A stretch of 64,000 nucleotides of DNA from a gamma proteobacterium L18 (GTDB lineage Bacteria > Pseudomonadota > Gammaproteobacteria > Pseudomonadales > Pseudomonadaceae), in assembly GCA_000497835.1 (NCBI GenBank), contig KI547172.1:278215-342214 (forward strand), in the 5' to 3' direction. The notes under the pieces were generated by a model that was given only the letters and a program-made list of their open reading frames with translations, ran no database searches and was not told the origin of the DNA. Position 1 is the stretch's first letter. Each line of letters opens with the position of its first letter. Shown here piece by piece: positions 50,071-58,597 of the stretch. Both the position numbers and the translations under genes were made by a program.

Positions 50071-50784
50071 TCAGGGTTTACGAGGTGTCAGCACCATCTG
50101 CGCCGGCTGGTTGCGCACAACCTTGTGGCCCAATTCCCACGGCAACTGCGGCGCCAGCTTGTTCACACGCTTCTTGATCAGCGTCTGCAGCCACGGCCAA
50201 TCCTGAGTGCGCGGCACCACCACCAACACATCGCAGTGGTAATTCACCACGTCCGCGGCGATGTCATCCAGCTGACGCTGCAAGGCGCGGCTTTCAGTAA
50301 TGTTCAAGGCAACCGGTGTGCTCTGCGCCGTAGGGTCGATGACCTTGGCCACAGGCTTGGCTTCGGCTGCCTGCAAGGCGGCTTCGGCCTGGTCCAGTTC
50401 GGCCTTGCGTGCCTGGCGGATCGGGCCGTTGGCGCCGCCGGTCAGGGCCGGGGCCTTGGGCATCAGCGCGCGGGCACGGGCCAGGGCGGTGGCGGCTGCG
50501 TTGACGTCACCCTTCTGCAGCACGATCTGGCTGCGCTGCAAGTAGGCTTCGGCCAGCTGGCGCTGGTAGGGCTCCAGGCGTGGGTCATCGGGGCTCTGCT
50601 TCTGCAAGGCGCCCAGCTGATCCTCGGCAGTGGCCAGCTCGCCACCATCGATGTTGTTCTGCAATTGCAGATACGCGTCAGGCACCGGCGCGGGGGCGGC
50701 GGGCTGTGGCACATGGCTCTGGCAAGCGCCCAAGATGAGCGAAAATGCGGCAAGGAGCAGATAACGGGAGGCGAACGGCTTCAT
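50071..50784 (-). CDS. Lipoprotein with helical repeat region (PA5502-like)
   Basis: A 237-residue lipoprotein (lipobox LGAC, cysteine 21), followed by a Pro-rich segment and TPR-like helices with alternating alanine and leucine (GELATAEDQLGALQKQSPDD), then a C-terminal domain with CDVLVVVPRTQDWPW. Conserved in Pseudomonas next to znu/zur; function unknown. It runs in the direction of znuB, 85 bp downstream of it. Confidence 0.82.
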   Translation of the reverse strand: MKPFASRYLLLAAFSLILGACQSHVPQPAAPAPVPDAYLQLQNNIDGGELATAEDQLGALQKQSPDDPRLEPYQRQLAEAYLQRSQIVLQKGDVNAAATALARARALMPKAPALTGGANGPIRQARKAELDQAEAALQAAEAKPVAKVIDPTAQSTPVALNITESRALQRQLDDIAADVVNYHCDVLVVVPRTQDWPWLQTLIKKRVNKLAPQLPWELGHKVVRNQPAQMVLTPRKP

Positions 50785-50869
50785 TCCTGCGACTCTCTAT
50801 TTGCGCAAAAAGCGAGCAAGTCTACACCCTGCCCGGCGACACGAAAACCTGTGGGATCCATCAATACCA

Positions 50870-51652
50870 TCAACGGCGTGGCAGTGCGAAGCTCAATAGG
50901 AACAGTGTAGCGGCGCAGACGACGATGGACGGACCGGCCGGCGTGTCCTTGAACCACGACATGGCCAGGCCGCCGCACACGGCAATTACGCCAAGGATAC
51001 TCGCGCCCAGGGCCATCTGTTCCGGTGAGCGGGCGTGACGTTGCGCCGCAGCGGCCGGGATGATCAGCAGCGAAGTGATCAACAGCACGCCGACGATTTT
51101 CATCGCCACGGCAATCACGATAGCAATCAACAGCATCAGCGTCATGCGCAGTGCGGCCACGGGCAGGCCTTCGACCCGCGCCAACTCTTCGTGCACGGTG
51201 ACCGCCAGCAGCGGGCGCCACAGCGCCAGGACCAGGGCCATGACCGCCGCGCTGCCGCCCAGGATCCAGCCCAGGTCGGTCGGGCTGATGGCCAGCAGGT
51301 CACCGAACAGGTAGCTCATCAGGTCGATGCGCACGTCGTGCATGAAGCTCAGCACCACCAGGCCCAGGGACAGCGTGCTGGGCGCCAGGATGCCCAGTAG
51401 GGTGTCCGAGGCCAGCGGCTGGCGCTGTTGCAGGGTGACCAGCAGGATGGCCAGCAACAGGCAGCCGACGGTTACCGCCAGCGCCGGGCTGACGTCCAGC
51501 ACGAAGCCCAGGGCCACGCCCAGCAGGGCTGCGTGGGACAAGGTGTCGCCGAAATAGGCCATGCGCCGCCATACCACGAAGGACCCCAGGGGGCCGGCGA
51601 CAACCGCCAGGGATAGGCCAGCCAGCAAGGCGTAAAGCAGAAAATCAGCCAT
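50870..51652 (-). CDS. znuB: Zinc ABC transporter permease
   Basis: A 260-residue ABC-3-type permease with about eight membrane helices (FLLYALLAGLSLAVVAGPLG start, LLIAIVIAVAMKIVGVLLI near the end). Its start ATG is 8 bases inside the end of znuC. Works with ZnuC and ZnuA. Confidence 0.96.
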   Translation of the reverse strand: MADFLLYALLAGLSLAVVAGPLGSFVVWRRMAYFGDTLSHAALLGVALGFVLDVSPALAVTVGCLLLAILLVTLQQRQPLASDTLLGILAPSTLSLGLVVLSFMHDVRIDLMSYLFGDLLAISPTDLGWILGGSAAVMALVLALWRPLLAVTVHEELARVEGLPVAALRMTLMLLIAIVIAVAMKIVGVLLITSLLIIPAAAAQRHARSPEQMALGASILGVIAVCGGLAMSWFKDTPAGPSIVVCAATLFLLSFALPRR

Positions 51653-52442
51653 GCTTGCAGCCGTCTCCGTGTACATGGGGGGTGAGAATACTGGAATGCT
51701 TGGCCTCGCCGGCCACGACTTCGCCGTGCAGGTCGTGGGCATGGTCGTGGTGGTGGTGATACACCGCCAGGCTAGGCGCGTGGTCGCCGAACAGCTCGAC
51801 GAACGCCGGGTCGCCGCTGACCTGTTCCGGGTGGCCGGAGCAGCACACGTGGCGGTTCAGGCACACCACCTGGTCGGTCGTGCTCATCACCAGGTGCAGG
51901 TCGTGGGACACCATCAGCACGCCGCAGCCATGACGGTCGCGCAGGCGGGTGATCAGGCTGTACAGCTCGGCCTGGCCGGCTACGTCGACGCCCTGCACGG
52001 GCTCGTCGAGCACCAGCAGCTCGGGCTCGCGCAGCAGGGCGCGGGCCAGCAGCACGCGCTGCATCTCGCCGCCGGAAATGGTCTGCACGGGGCTGTCGAT
52101 GACTTGCTCGGCGCCCACTTCGGCCAGGGCTGCCAAGGCGCGCTTGCGGTCAACGCCAGGCACCAGGCGCAGGAAGCGGAATACAGAGAGCGGCAAGGTC
52201 GGGTCCACGTGCAGCTTTTGCGGCATGTAGCCGATGCGCAGCTTGGGCTTGCGCCACACCAGGCCGCTGTCGGGCTTGAGCAGGCCGAGCACGGCGCGCA
52301 CCAGGGTGGTCTTGCCGGCGCCGTTGGGGCCGATCAGGGTGACGATCTCGCCGCTGCGCACGCTGAGCTGGATATTGTCCAGCACGGGCTGCCCGGCGAA
52401 GGTGACCGCCACCTGTTCCAGGCGGATCAGTGCGTCGCTCAT
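51645..52442 (-). CDS. znuC: Zinc ABC transporter ATP-binding protein
   Basis: A 265-residue ATPase with Walker A GPNGAGKTT, signature ISGGEMQR and Walker B LLVLDEPVQGVD. The C-terminal tail is His-rich (VYHHHHDHAHDLHG), possibly a zinc sensor or buffer. Start overlaps the zur stop by one base. Confidence 0.97.
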   Translation of the reverse strand: MSDALIRLEQVAVTFAGQPVLDNIQLSVRSGEIVTLIGPNGAGKTTLVRAVLGLLKPDSGLVWRKPKLRIGYMPQKLHVDPTLPLSVFRFLRLVPGVDRKRALAALAEVGAEQVIDSPVQTISGGEMQRVLLARALLREPELLVLDEPVQGVDVAGQAELYSLITRLRDRHGCGVLMVSHDLHLVMSTTDQVVCLNRHVCCSGHPEQVSGDPAFVELFGDHAPSLAVYHHHHDHAHDLHGEVVAGEAKHSSILTPHVHGDGCKHG

Positions 52443-52924
52443 CAGGCGGCCTGGCAGGCCGAGCACAGGCCGACCACTTCCACGGTCTGGCCTTCCACCT
52501 TGAAGCCCACATCGGCGGCGCTATTGATGATGGCCTGGCTGATGGCGGGTTGTTCCAGCTCCAGGGCCACGTGGCATTCGCGGCAGATCAGGAACTGGCC
52601 CTGGTGCGCGTGCTCGGGGTGGTTGCAGCCGATGAAGGCGTTGAGCGAGGCGATGCGGTGCACCAGGCCGTTTTCCAGCAGGAAATCCAGCGCGCGGTAC
52701 ACCGTGGGCGGCGCGGCGCGGCGGCCGTCCTGATCGCTCAATACCGCGAGGATATCGTAGGCACCCAGCGGCTTGTGGCTTTGCCACACCAGCTCCAGCA
52801 CGCGCCGACGCAGGGCAGTCAGGCGCAGGCCCATGCGTGCGCACAGGGCATCGGCTTCCGACAGGGCGCTGTGTACGCAGTGGGAGTGATCGTGGGGACG
52901 GTTGGCCAGCGGGGTATTGGGCAT
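52442..52924 (-). CDS. zur: Zinc uptake regulator Zur
   Basis: A 160-residue Fur-family repressor. Winged HTH (LRLTALRRRVLELVWQSHKP), dimer domain with CRECHVALEL and a C-terminal CSACQ pair of cysteines for structural zinc; HDHSHCVH at the N-terminus could bind metal. Start 52924 (MPNTPLANRP) is supported by family length. First gene of zur-znuCB, divergent from znuA. Confidence 0.96.
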   Translation of the reverse strand: MPNTPLANRPHDHSHCVHSALSEADALCARMGLRLTALRRRVLELVWQSHKPLGAYDILAVLSDQDGRRAAPPTVYRALDFLLENGLVHRIASLNAFIGCNHPEHAHQGQFLICRECHVALELEQPAISQAIINSAADVGFKVEGQTVEVVGLCSACQAA

Positions 52925-52950
52925 GAGCGGCGACGATATCAGCAAGAGAC

Positions 52951-52963
52951 GTTATTATATTAC
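52951..52963. promoter_or_regulatory. Candidate Zur box
   Basis: GTTATTATATTAC, a near-palindrome in the 66-bp gap between zur and znuA, resembles the gammaproteobacterial Zur site GTTATA-type. It could control both directions. Confidence 0.6.
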
Positions 52964-52990
52964 CCGTTCTCGCCGACTTGAGTGGTCATT

Positions 52991-53914
52991 GTGTCCCGTA
53001 ATTTTGCTCTTTCTGTCGCTTTCTGCCTTGCCGCTGTCGTGACGCTGCCTGCTCAGGCCGAGGTTCGCGTGCTCACCAGCATCAAGCCACTGCAACTGAT
53101 TGCCGCAGCCGTGCAGGACGGTGTCGGCAGCCCTGAAGTGCTGCTGCCGCCGGGCGCCTCCCCGCACCATTATGCCCTGCGCCCTTCCGACGTGCGCCGC
53201 GTGGCCGATGCCGACCTGCTGTACTGGATAGGCCCGGACATGGAAGGTTTCCTGCCGCGCGTGGTGGCCACCCGCACCAAGCCCACCGTGACCATCCAGG
53301 ACATGGGCGGCCTGAAACTGCGCCACTTCACCGCCGACAGCCATTCGCACGAAGAGGCTGACCCGGACGAGCATGACCACGACCACCGCCCCGGCAGCCT
53401 GGACTCGCACCTGTGGCTGTCCACGGTCAATGCCCGTGTGATCGCGCAGCGCATGGCCGATGACCTGGGCAAGGCTGATCCGGCCAACGCCCCGCGTTAC
53501 GCCAGCAACCTGAAGGCCTTTGACGGTCGCCTGGATGCCTTGGATGCGCGGTTGAAGTCGCGCCTGGCCGGTGTCGCCGGCAAGCCGTTCTTCGTGTTCC
53601 ATGAAGGCTTCGATTACTTTGAGGACGAGTTCGGCGTGAAGCACACCGGCGTGTTCAGCGTGGCCGCCGAAGTGCAGCCGGGTGCGCAGCATGTGGCTGC
53701 CATGCGGGCGCGGTTGCAGGAAGTGGGCAAGTCGTGTGTGTTCAGCGAACCGCCGGCGCGGCCGCGCTTGGCCGAAACGCTGACGGCAGGGTTGCCGGTG
53801 CGCTTGGCGGAGCTGGATGGTCTGGGCGGGTTTGCCGAGGCTACGCCGAAGGGTTATGAGCAGCTGATGGAAAAGCTGGGCAACGATTTGGCCGGTTGCC
53901 TGGAACAACTCTGA
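52991..53914 (+). CDS. znuA: Zinc ABC transporter substrate-binding protein
   Basis: A 307-residue periplasmic protein starting at GTG 52991 (an in-frame GTG at 52982 is possible). Signal peptide ends at PAQA. PPGASPHHYALRPSD has the first zinc ligands; a His/Asp-rich loop (HSHEEADPDEHDHDHR) follows at about residues 118-133. Receives zinc for ZnuBC. Confidence 0.96.
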   Translation: MSRNFALSVAFCLAAVVTLPAQAEVRVLTSIKPLQLIAAAVQDGVGSPEVLLPPGASPHHYALRPSDVRRVADADLLYWIGPDMEGFLPRVVATRTKPTVTIQDMGGLKLRHFTADSHSHEEADPDEHDHDHRPGSLDSHLWLSTVNARVIAQRMADDLGKADPANAPRYASNLKAFDGRLDALDARLKSRLAGVAGKPFFVFHEGFDYFEDEFGVKHTGVFSVAAEVQPGAQHVAAMRARLQEVGKSCVFSEPPARPRLAETLTAGLPVRLAELDGLGGFAEATPKGYEQLMEKLGNDLAGCLEQL

Positions 53915-53927
53915 AGGATAGCGTCGC

Positions 53928-53955
53928 CTGCATCGCGGCCAAGGCCGGCTCCTAC
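53928..53955. repeat. Single REP arm (family B)
   Basis: CGCGGCCAAGGCCGGCTCCT arm of family B without its partner, directly next to the family A hairpin at 53965. Confidence 0.8.
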
Positions 53956-53964
53956 GCGGACCGC

Positions 53965-54067
53965 GTCGCCCTCATCGCGAGCAAGCTTTGCTCCCACAGT
54001 GTTCAAGCCGACCATCGTGATCGGGCTCAACACTGTGGGAGCAAAGCTTGCTCGCGATAAGGGCGAC
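53965..54067. repeat. 103-nt nearly perfect hairpin containing family A REP pair
   Basis: The outer ends GTCGCCCT/AGGGCGAC (one A/T difference inside), the REP arms at 53975-53999 and 54033-54057, and the inner AGTGTT/AACACT with AGCCGA/TCGGGCT continue the pairing almost to the centre. Between convergent znuA and thrB. Confidence 0.9.
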
Positions 54068-54080
54068 GCCGATTAAGCGC

Positions 54081-55031
54081 TTACAACGCGAACGGCAGCG
54101 CCACGCTGACCTGCTGGCGCAACGCCAAGCGGTGCTCGAACTCCGCCGGGTCGTGAATCAACACGTCCATCCCGGCAAACGCCTGCGCCGCCACCAGCCG
54201 CGACAGCCAGAAGCGCACGCACGCCACGCGCAGCATCACCGGCCACAACTCGGCCTCCGCCGCCGTGAACGGCCGCAATGCTGCATAAGCTCCCAGCATA
54301 GCCCGCGCCCGTGGCGCATCCAGCGCACCGGCTGCATCCGAGCACCAGTCATTCAGGCTAATGGCCAGGTCATACAGCATTGGCCCCGAGCAGGCGTTGT
54401 AGAAATCGATCACGCCCGTCAGGTGCGTGCCTTCGAACATCGCGTTGTCGCGGAACAGGTCGGCGTGCAGGTTGGCACGCGGCAACGCCATGATCTGCGC
54501 CTTGTGCGCCTTGATCTCTTCCAGGGCGCTACGCAGCAAGGCTGCTGCATCACTGTTCAATTGGCCGATCTGGCGCTCGCCCTCTTCCAGCATCCAGTCC
54601 AGGCCGCGGTCGGTCTTGCGTTCCAGCACGTGGTCGCGGGTGGCCAGGTGGATGTGGCTGATCAGCTCGCCCATCTGCACGCAGTGCTGGCTGTTGGGTT
54701 CCTTGATGTGCTTGCCCGGCAGGCGCGGCTGCAGCAGTGCGGGCTTGCCGGCCAGCTCGCGCAGGGCCACGCCGTCGGTGGTGCGCAGCGCGTAGGGCAC
54801 CGGCAGGTCGGCTTCGTGCAGCACGTCCAGCAGTTCCACGAAGTACGGCAGGTCCTGCACCGGGCCGCGTTCGACCAGTGTCAGGACATACTCGCCCTGT
54901 TCCAGGCTGATGAAGAAATTGCTGTTCTCGGTGCCGGCGGCAATTCCCTGGAAGTCGCGAAGACGGCCCAGGCCGTAAGGTGCGAGAAAGGTTTCAAGCT
55001 CAGGCCGCGACAGGGGTGTAAACACTGACAT
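54081..55031 (-). CDS. thrB: Homoserine kinase (ThrB, APH-fold)
   Basis: A 316-residue kinase with the aminoglycoside phosphotransferase fold: GTENSNFFISLEQGEYVLTL (nucleotide loop), NLHADLFRDNAMF (catalytic loop) and GVIDFYNACSGP. It phosphorylates homoserine in threonine synthesis. Start at 55031 (MSVFTPLSRPE). It follows a DUF2782 gene 59 bp upstream. Confidence 0.95.
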   Translation of the reverse strand: MSVFTPLSRPELETFLAPYGLGRLRDFQGIAAGTENSNFFISLEQGEYVLTLVERGPVQDLPYFVELLDVLHEADLPVPYALRTTDGVALRELAGKPALLQPRLPGKHIKEPNSQHCVQMGELISHIHLATRDHVLERKTDRGLDWMLEEGERQIGQLNSDAAALLRSALEEIKAHKAQIMALPRANLHADLFRDNAMFEGTHLTGVIDFYNACSGPMLYDLAISLNDWCSDAAGALDAPRARAMLGAYAALRPFTAAEAELWPVMLRVACVRFWLSRLVAAQAFAGMDVLIHDPAEFEHRLALRQQVSVALPFAL

Positions 55032-55090
55032 GAAAAATTTGCCCATACTGGCACCCCCGTCGGAGGTGCCCGGTTGAAGTTAAGGTTGAG

Positions 55091-55381
55091 TCATTTCCAT
55101 TCAAAAATCTTCCATGCCGGAATCAGCATGTCCGGCTGGTCAGACCGGATGTAATTGGCATCGGTACCGTCGGCGCGAACCAGAAAGTACGGCTTGCCAT
55201 GTTTCGGGGTGACCTTGATTGCGTACAGGAAGCCATTTTGCCGGTATTCCTGGACTGTTTTGTCGCCTTCCTGGCGAATGGTGACATCCGGATCAGCCGT
55301 GACGCCTTCGTCCGCAGCCAGCACGGCCATCGGAGAGGCAATCAACACACTGGCCAGCAACAAGCGTTTAGCGGTTCGCAT
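55091..55381 (-). CDS. DUF2782 periplasmic protein
   Basis: A 96-residue exported protein; signal peptide MRTAKRLLLASVLIASPMAV ending at LAADEG. Conserved YRQNGFLYAIKVTPKHGKPY and AWKIFEW tail. DUF2782 genes often sit between polA and thrB. Function unknown. Confidence 0.92.
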   Translation of the reverse strand: MRTAKRLLLASVLIASPMAVLAADEGVTADPDVTIRQEGDKTVQEYRQNGFLYAIKVTPKHGKPYFLVRADGTDANYIRSDQPDMLIPAWKIFEWK

Positions 55382-55455
55382 GATAACCTTGTCCCTTTGT
55401 CGTCAATGTTCCGGACATTCTAGCGCCGGACCCGCCGAAAAGGTTGATTCTGCTC

Positions 55456-58221
55456 ATGAGCAAAGCTCCCCTCGTCCTGGTGGACGGTTCCTCCTACCTG
55501 TACCGGGCCTTCCATGCCCTGCCACCGCTGACCACTTCCAAGGGGATGCCGACGGGCGCGGTCAAGGGCGTGCTGAACATGCTCAAGAGCCTGCGCAGAC
55601 AATACCCGGACAGCCCCTTTGCCGTGGTATTCGACGCCAAAGGCGGCACGTTCCGCGACGAAATGTTCGCCGACTACAAGGCCAACCGCCCCAGCATGCC
55701 CGACGATCTGCGCGTGCAGGTCGAGCCGCTGCACGCCAGCGTGCGCGCCTTGGGCTACCCGCTGCTGTGCGTGGACAACGTAGAGGCTGACGATGTGATC
55801 GGCACCCTGGCGCGCAGCAGCGCTGCCGCTGATCGGCCGGTGATCATTTCCACTGGCGACAAGGACATGGCCCAGCTGGTCGATGGCCATGTGACCCTGG
55901 TCAACACCATGACCGGCAGCGTCATGGACATCGAAGGGGTGAAGGAGAAGTTTGGCGTTGGCCCCGAGCACATCATCGACTATCTAGCCCTGATGGGCGA
56001 CAAAGTCGACAACATTCCAGGCGTTCCCGGCGTTGGCGAGAAAACTGCCGTCGGCCTGCTGGTGGGCATTGGCGGCGGTCTGAAAGAGCTGTACGAGAAC
56101 CTCGACAAGGTCCCTGCCCTGCCCATCCGCGGTGCCAAGAACCTGCCGGCCAAGCTGGAAGAGCACAAGGAGATGGCCTTCCTCTCCTACCAACTGGCTA
56201 CCATCAAGATCGACGTCGAGCTGGACGTGGAAGTGGAAGCCCTGGTGTGCGGCGAGCCGGACCGCGAGGCGCTGGTAGAGCTGTACACCGAGCTTGAGTT
56301 CAAGAGCTGGATCGACGAAGTTCAGCGCGATGCCAAGCGGGCCGGTCAGGAAGTGGTCGCCGAGGTGGCCCCGGTGGCTGCCGTGGAAACCCGCTACGAA
56401 ACGGTCCTGGACCAGGCAACGTTCGACCGCTGGCTGGACAAGTTGAACAAGGCCGACCTGTTCGCCTTCGACACCGAAACCACTGGCCTGGATGCCCAGA
56501 AAGCACAGCTGGTTGGCTTGTCGTTCGCCGTTCAGCCCCACGAAGCGGCCTACATCCCGCTGACTCATGCCTACATGGGAGCCCCCGAACAGCTGGACCG
56601 CGACACCGTGCTGCGCGCCCTCAAGCCGCTGCTGGAAGATCCGACCAAGCTCAAGGTCGGGCAAAACGCCAAGTACGACATGAACATCCTGGCCAACTGC
56701 GCCATCGCGGGTGATCCGCTGCAGGGTATCAACGTGCAGGGCGTGAAGTTCGACACCATGCTCGAATCCTACGTGCTGGACTCCACCGCCACCCGTCACG
56801 ACATGGACAGCCTGGCCGCCAAGTACCTGGGCCATACCACCATCACGTTTGAGCAGATTGCCGGCAAAGGCGCCAAGCAGCTGACCTTTGACCAGATCCC
56901 GCTGGAACAGGCCGGCCCTTACGCCGCTGAAGATGCCGACGTGACCCTGCGCCTGCACCAGCTGTTCCAGGCCAAGCTGGCCGCCGCGCCAAGCCTGCTG
57001 ACCGTGTTGGACGACATCGAGATGCCGCTGGTGCCGGTGCTGGCCAAGATCGAGCGCCAGGGCGCCCTGGTCGACGCCGAGCTGCTGGGCGTACAGAGCG
57101 GCGAACTGGGCGCCAAGTTGGTCGAGCTGGAGCGCCAGGCTTTCGAAATCGCTGGCGAGGAATTCAACCTGGGTTCGCCCAAGCAGTTGGGCGTGATTCT
57201 CTACGACAAGCTGGGCATGCCGATTCTCAACAAGACGGCCAAGGGCCAGGCTTCCACCGCTGAAGCCGTGCTGGCTGAGCTTGCCGAGCAGGACTTCCCG
57301 CTGCCCAAGGTGCTGATGCAGTACCGCTCGCTGAGCAAATTGAAAAGCACCTACACCGACCGCCTGCCGGAGCAGATCAACCCGCGCACCGGGCGTATCC
57401 ACACCTCGTATCACCAAGCGGTCGCCGCTACCGGTCGTCTGTCCTCCAGCGACCCGAACCTGCAGAACATTCCTATCCGTACCGCCGAAGGCCGTCGCAT
57501 TCGCCAGGCTTTCGTGGCGCCGAAAGGCTACAAACTGCTGGCGGCGGACTACTCGCAGATCGAGCTGCGCATCATGGCCCACCTGGCCAAGGATGAAGGG
57601 TTGCTGCATGCGTTCCAGAACAACCTGGACGTGCACCGTGCCACCGCCGCGGAAGTATTCGGCGTGGAGCTGGACCAGGTCACCACTGACCAGCGGCGCA
57701 GCGCCAAGGCCATTAACTTCGGGCTGATCTACGGTATGAGCGCCTTCGGCCTGGCGAAGCAGATTGGCGTGGACAACAAGCAGGCCAAGGAATACATCGA
57801 CCGTTATTTCACCCGCTACCCCGGCGTGCTGGCCTACATGGAGCGTACCCGCGCCCAGGCCGCCGAACAAGGTTATGTGGAGACGCTGTTTGGTCGTCGC
57901 CTGTACCTGGCCGACATCAACGCCAAGAACCCGGCCCTGCGCAAGGGTGCCGAGCGCACCGCGATCAACGCCCCGATGCAAGGCACCGCGGCCGACATCA
58001 TCAAGCGCGCCATGGTGGCGGTGGACAACTGGCTGAGCGACTCGGGGCTCGATGCCCGGGTGATCCTGCAGGTACACGACGAACTGGTGCTGGAAGTGCG
58101 TGAAGACCTGGTGGACCAGGTCAGCGAACAGATTCGTCCGCACATGAGCGGCGCCGCCGAACTGGACGTGCCGCTGCTGGTTGAAGTGGGTGTGGGCAAC
58201 AACTGGGACGAGGCGCACTGA
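55456..58221 (+). CDS. polA: DNA polymerase I
   Basis: A 921-residue enzyme with three intact domains: 5' nuclease (LVLVDGSSYLYRAFHALPP at the start; GDKDMAQLV), 3'-5' exonuclease (FAFDTETTGLDAQ with catalytic Asp-Glu), and polymerase (ADYSQIELRIMAHL motif A, RRSAKAINFGLIYGMSAFG motif B, VHDELVLEV motif C). Start ATG 55456. Repair and Okazaki fragment maturation. Confidence 0.99.
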   Translation: MSKAPLVLVDGSSYLYRAFHALPPLTTSKGMPTGAVKGVLNMLKSLRRQYPDSPFAVVFDAKGGTFRDEMFADYKANRPSMPDDLRVQVEPLHASVRALGYPLLCVDNVEADDVIGTLARSSAAADRPVIISTGDKDMAQLVDGHVTLVNTMTGSVMDIEGVKEKFGVGPEHIIDYLALMGDKVDNIPGVPGVGEKTAVGLLVGIGGGLKELYENLDKVPALPIRGAKNLPAKLEEHKEMAFLSYQLATIKIDVELDVEVEALVCGEPDREALVELYTELEFKSWIDEVQRDAKRAGQEVVAEVAPVAAVETRYETVLDQATFDRWLDKLNKADLFAFDTETTGLDAQKAQLVGLSFAVQPHEAAYIPLTHAYMGAPEQLDRDTVLRALKPLLEDPTKLKVGQNAKYDMNILANCAIAGDPLQGINVQGVKFDTMLESYVLDSTATRHDMDSLAAKYLGHTTITFEQIAGKGAKQLTFDQIPLEQAGPYAAEDADVTLRLHQLFQAKLAAAPSLLTVLDDIEMPLVPVLAKIERQGALVDAELLGVQSGELGAKLVELERQAFEIAGEEFNLGSPKQLGVILYDKLGMPILNKTAKGQASTAEAVLAELAEQDFPLPKVLMQYRSLSKLKSTYTDRLPEQINPRTGRIHTSYHQAVAATGRLSSSDPNLQNIPIRTAEGRRIRQAFVAPKGYKLLAADYSQIELRIMAHLAKDEGLLHAFQNNLDVHRATAAEVFGVELDQVTTDQRRSAKAINFGLIYGMSAFGLAKQIGVDNKQAKEYIDRYFTRYPGVLAYMERTRAQAAEQGYVETLFGRRLYLADINAKNPALRKGAERTAINAPMQGTAADIIKRAMVAVDNWLSDSGLDARVILQVHDELVLEVREDLVDQVSEQIRPHMSGAAELDVPLLVEVGVGNNWDEAH

Positions 58222-58237
58222 TCGGTAATTGCAGTGC

Positions 58238-58300
58238 CTGCATCGCGACTAAAGTCGGCTCCTACACCGATCGTGTAGGAGCCGGCCTTGGCCGCGATGA
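58238..58300. repeat. REP-type inverted repeat pair (family B)
   Basis: Arms CGCGACTAAAGTCGGCTCCT and GTAGGAGCCGGCCTTGGCCG, mismatched at two bases, 9 nt apart, directly after polA. Confidence 0.85.
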
Positions 58301-58378
58301 GGCCGGTGCGAACGCCGCTGATATTGGATCAGGCCTAACGCCCGCACTGCTTAGGACAATTAGTTTTCAGCACCCGGG

Positions 58379-58406
58379 GAACTAAACCTGTCAAACCCGA
58401 CTCAGA
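58379..58406 (+). promoter_or_regulatory. AlgU (sigma-22/RpoE)-type promoter of the small RNA
   Basis: GAACTA at 58379-58384 and TCAGA at 58402-58406 with a 17-bp spacer match the ECF sigma RpoE/AlgU pattern (GAACTT, TCTGA). Start would be near 58412. Confidence 0.65.
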
Positions 58407-58411
58407 GTACC

Positions 58412-58543
58412 TGAATGGCTGGTGAAGCCGTTCGATGCTCCTATGTTGTGTTAAGTGTTGGCAGATATCTGGACCCCGCCCTAGCGGTCCGGAACTTGAA
58501 CCCCGAACTTCCCCCTCCCCATACGAAGTCCGGGGTTTTTTTT
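58412..58543 (+). ncRNA. ersA: ErsA / Spot 42-like small RNA
   Basis: Lies between polA and engB, the position of ErsA in P. aeruginosa. It ends with CCCCGAACTTC pairing with GAAGTCCGGGG and eight T (58536-58543), with a C-rich loop CCCCTCCCC that in ErsA pairs with target mRNAs. From the predicted start to the end of the T-run is 132 nt, the length I recall for ErsA. No ORF. Envelope-stress control is expected. Confidence 0.85.
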
Positions 58544-58565
58544 GCCCGCGATTCGGCGAAACCCT

Positions 58566-58593
58566 GTAGGAGCCGAGCAAGCTCGGCTCCTAC
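58566..58593. repeat. Short perfect hairpin (REP-like)
   Basis: GTAGGAGCCGAG-CAAG-CTCGGCTCCTAC, a 12-bp perfect stem between the sRNA terminator and the engB stop. Shares GTAGGAGCC with family B. Confidence 0.8.
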
Positions 58594-58597
58594 AACG

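Noticed and set aside
55984..58218. 744-codon minus-strand frame opposite polA
   Set aside because: Shadow of polA codons; His/Gln/Val-rich sequence with no domain.
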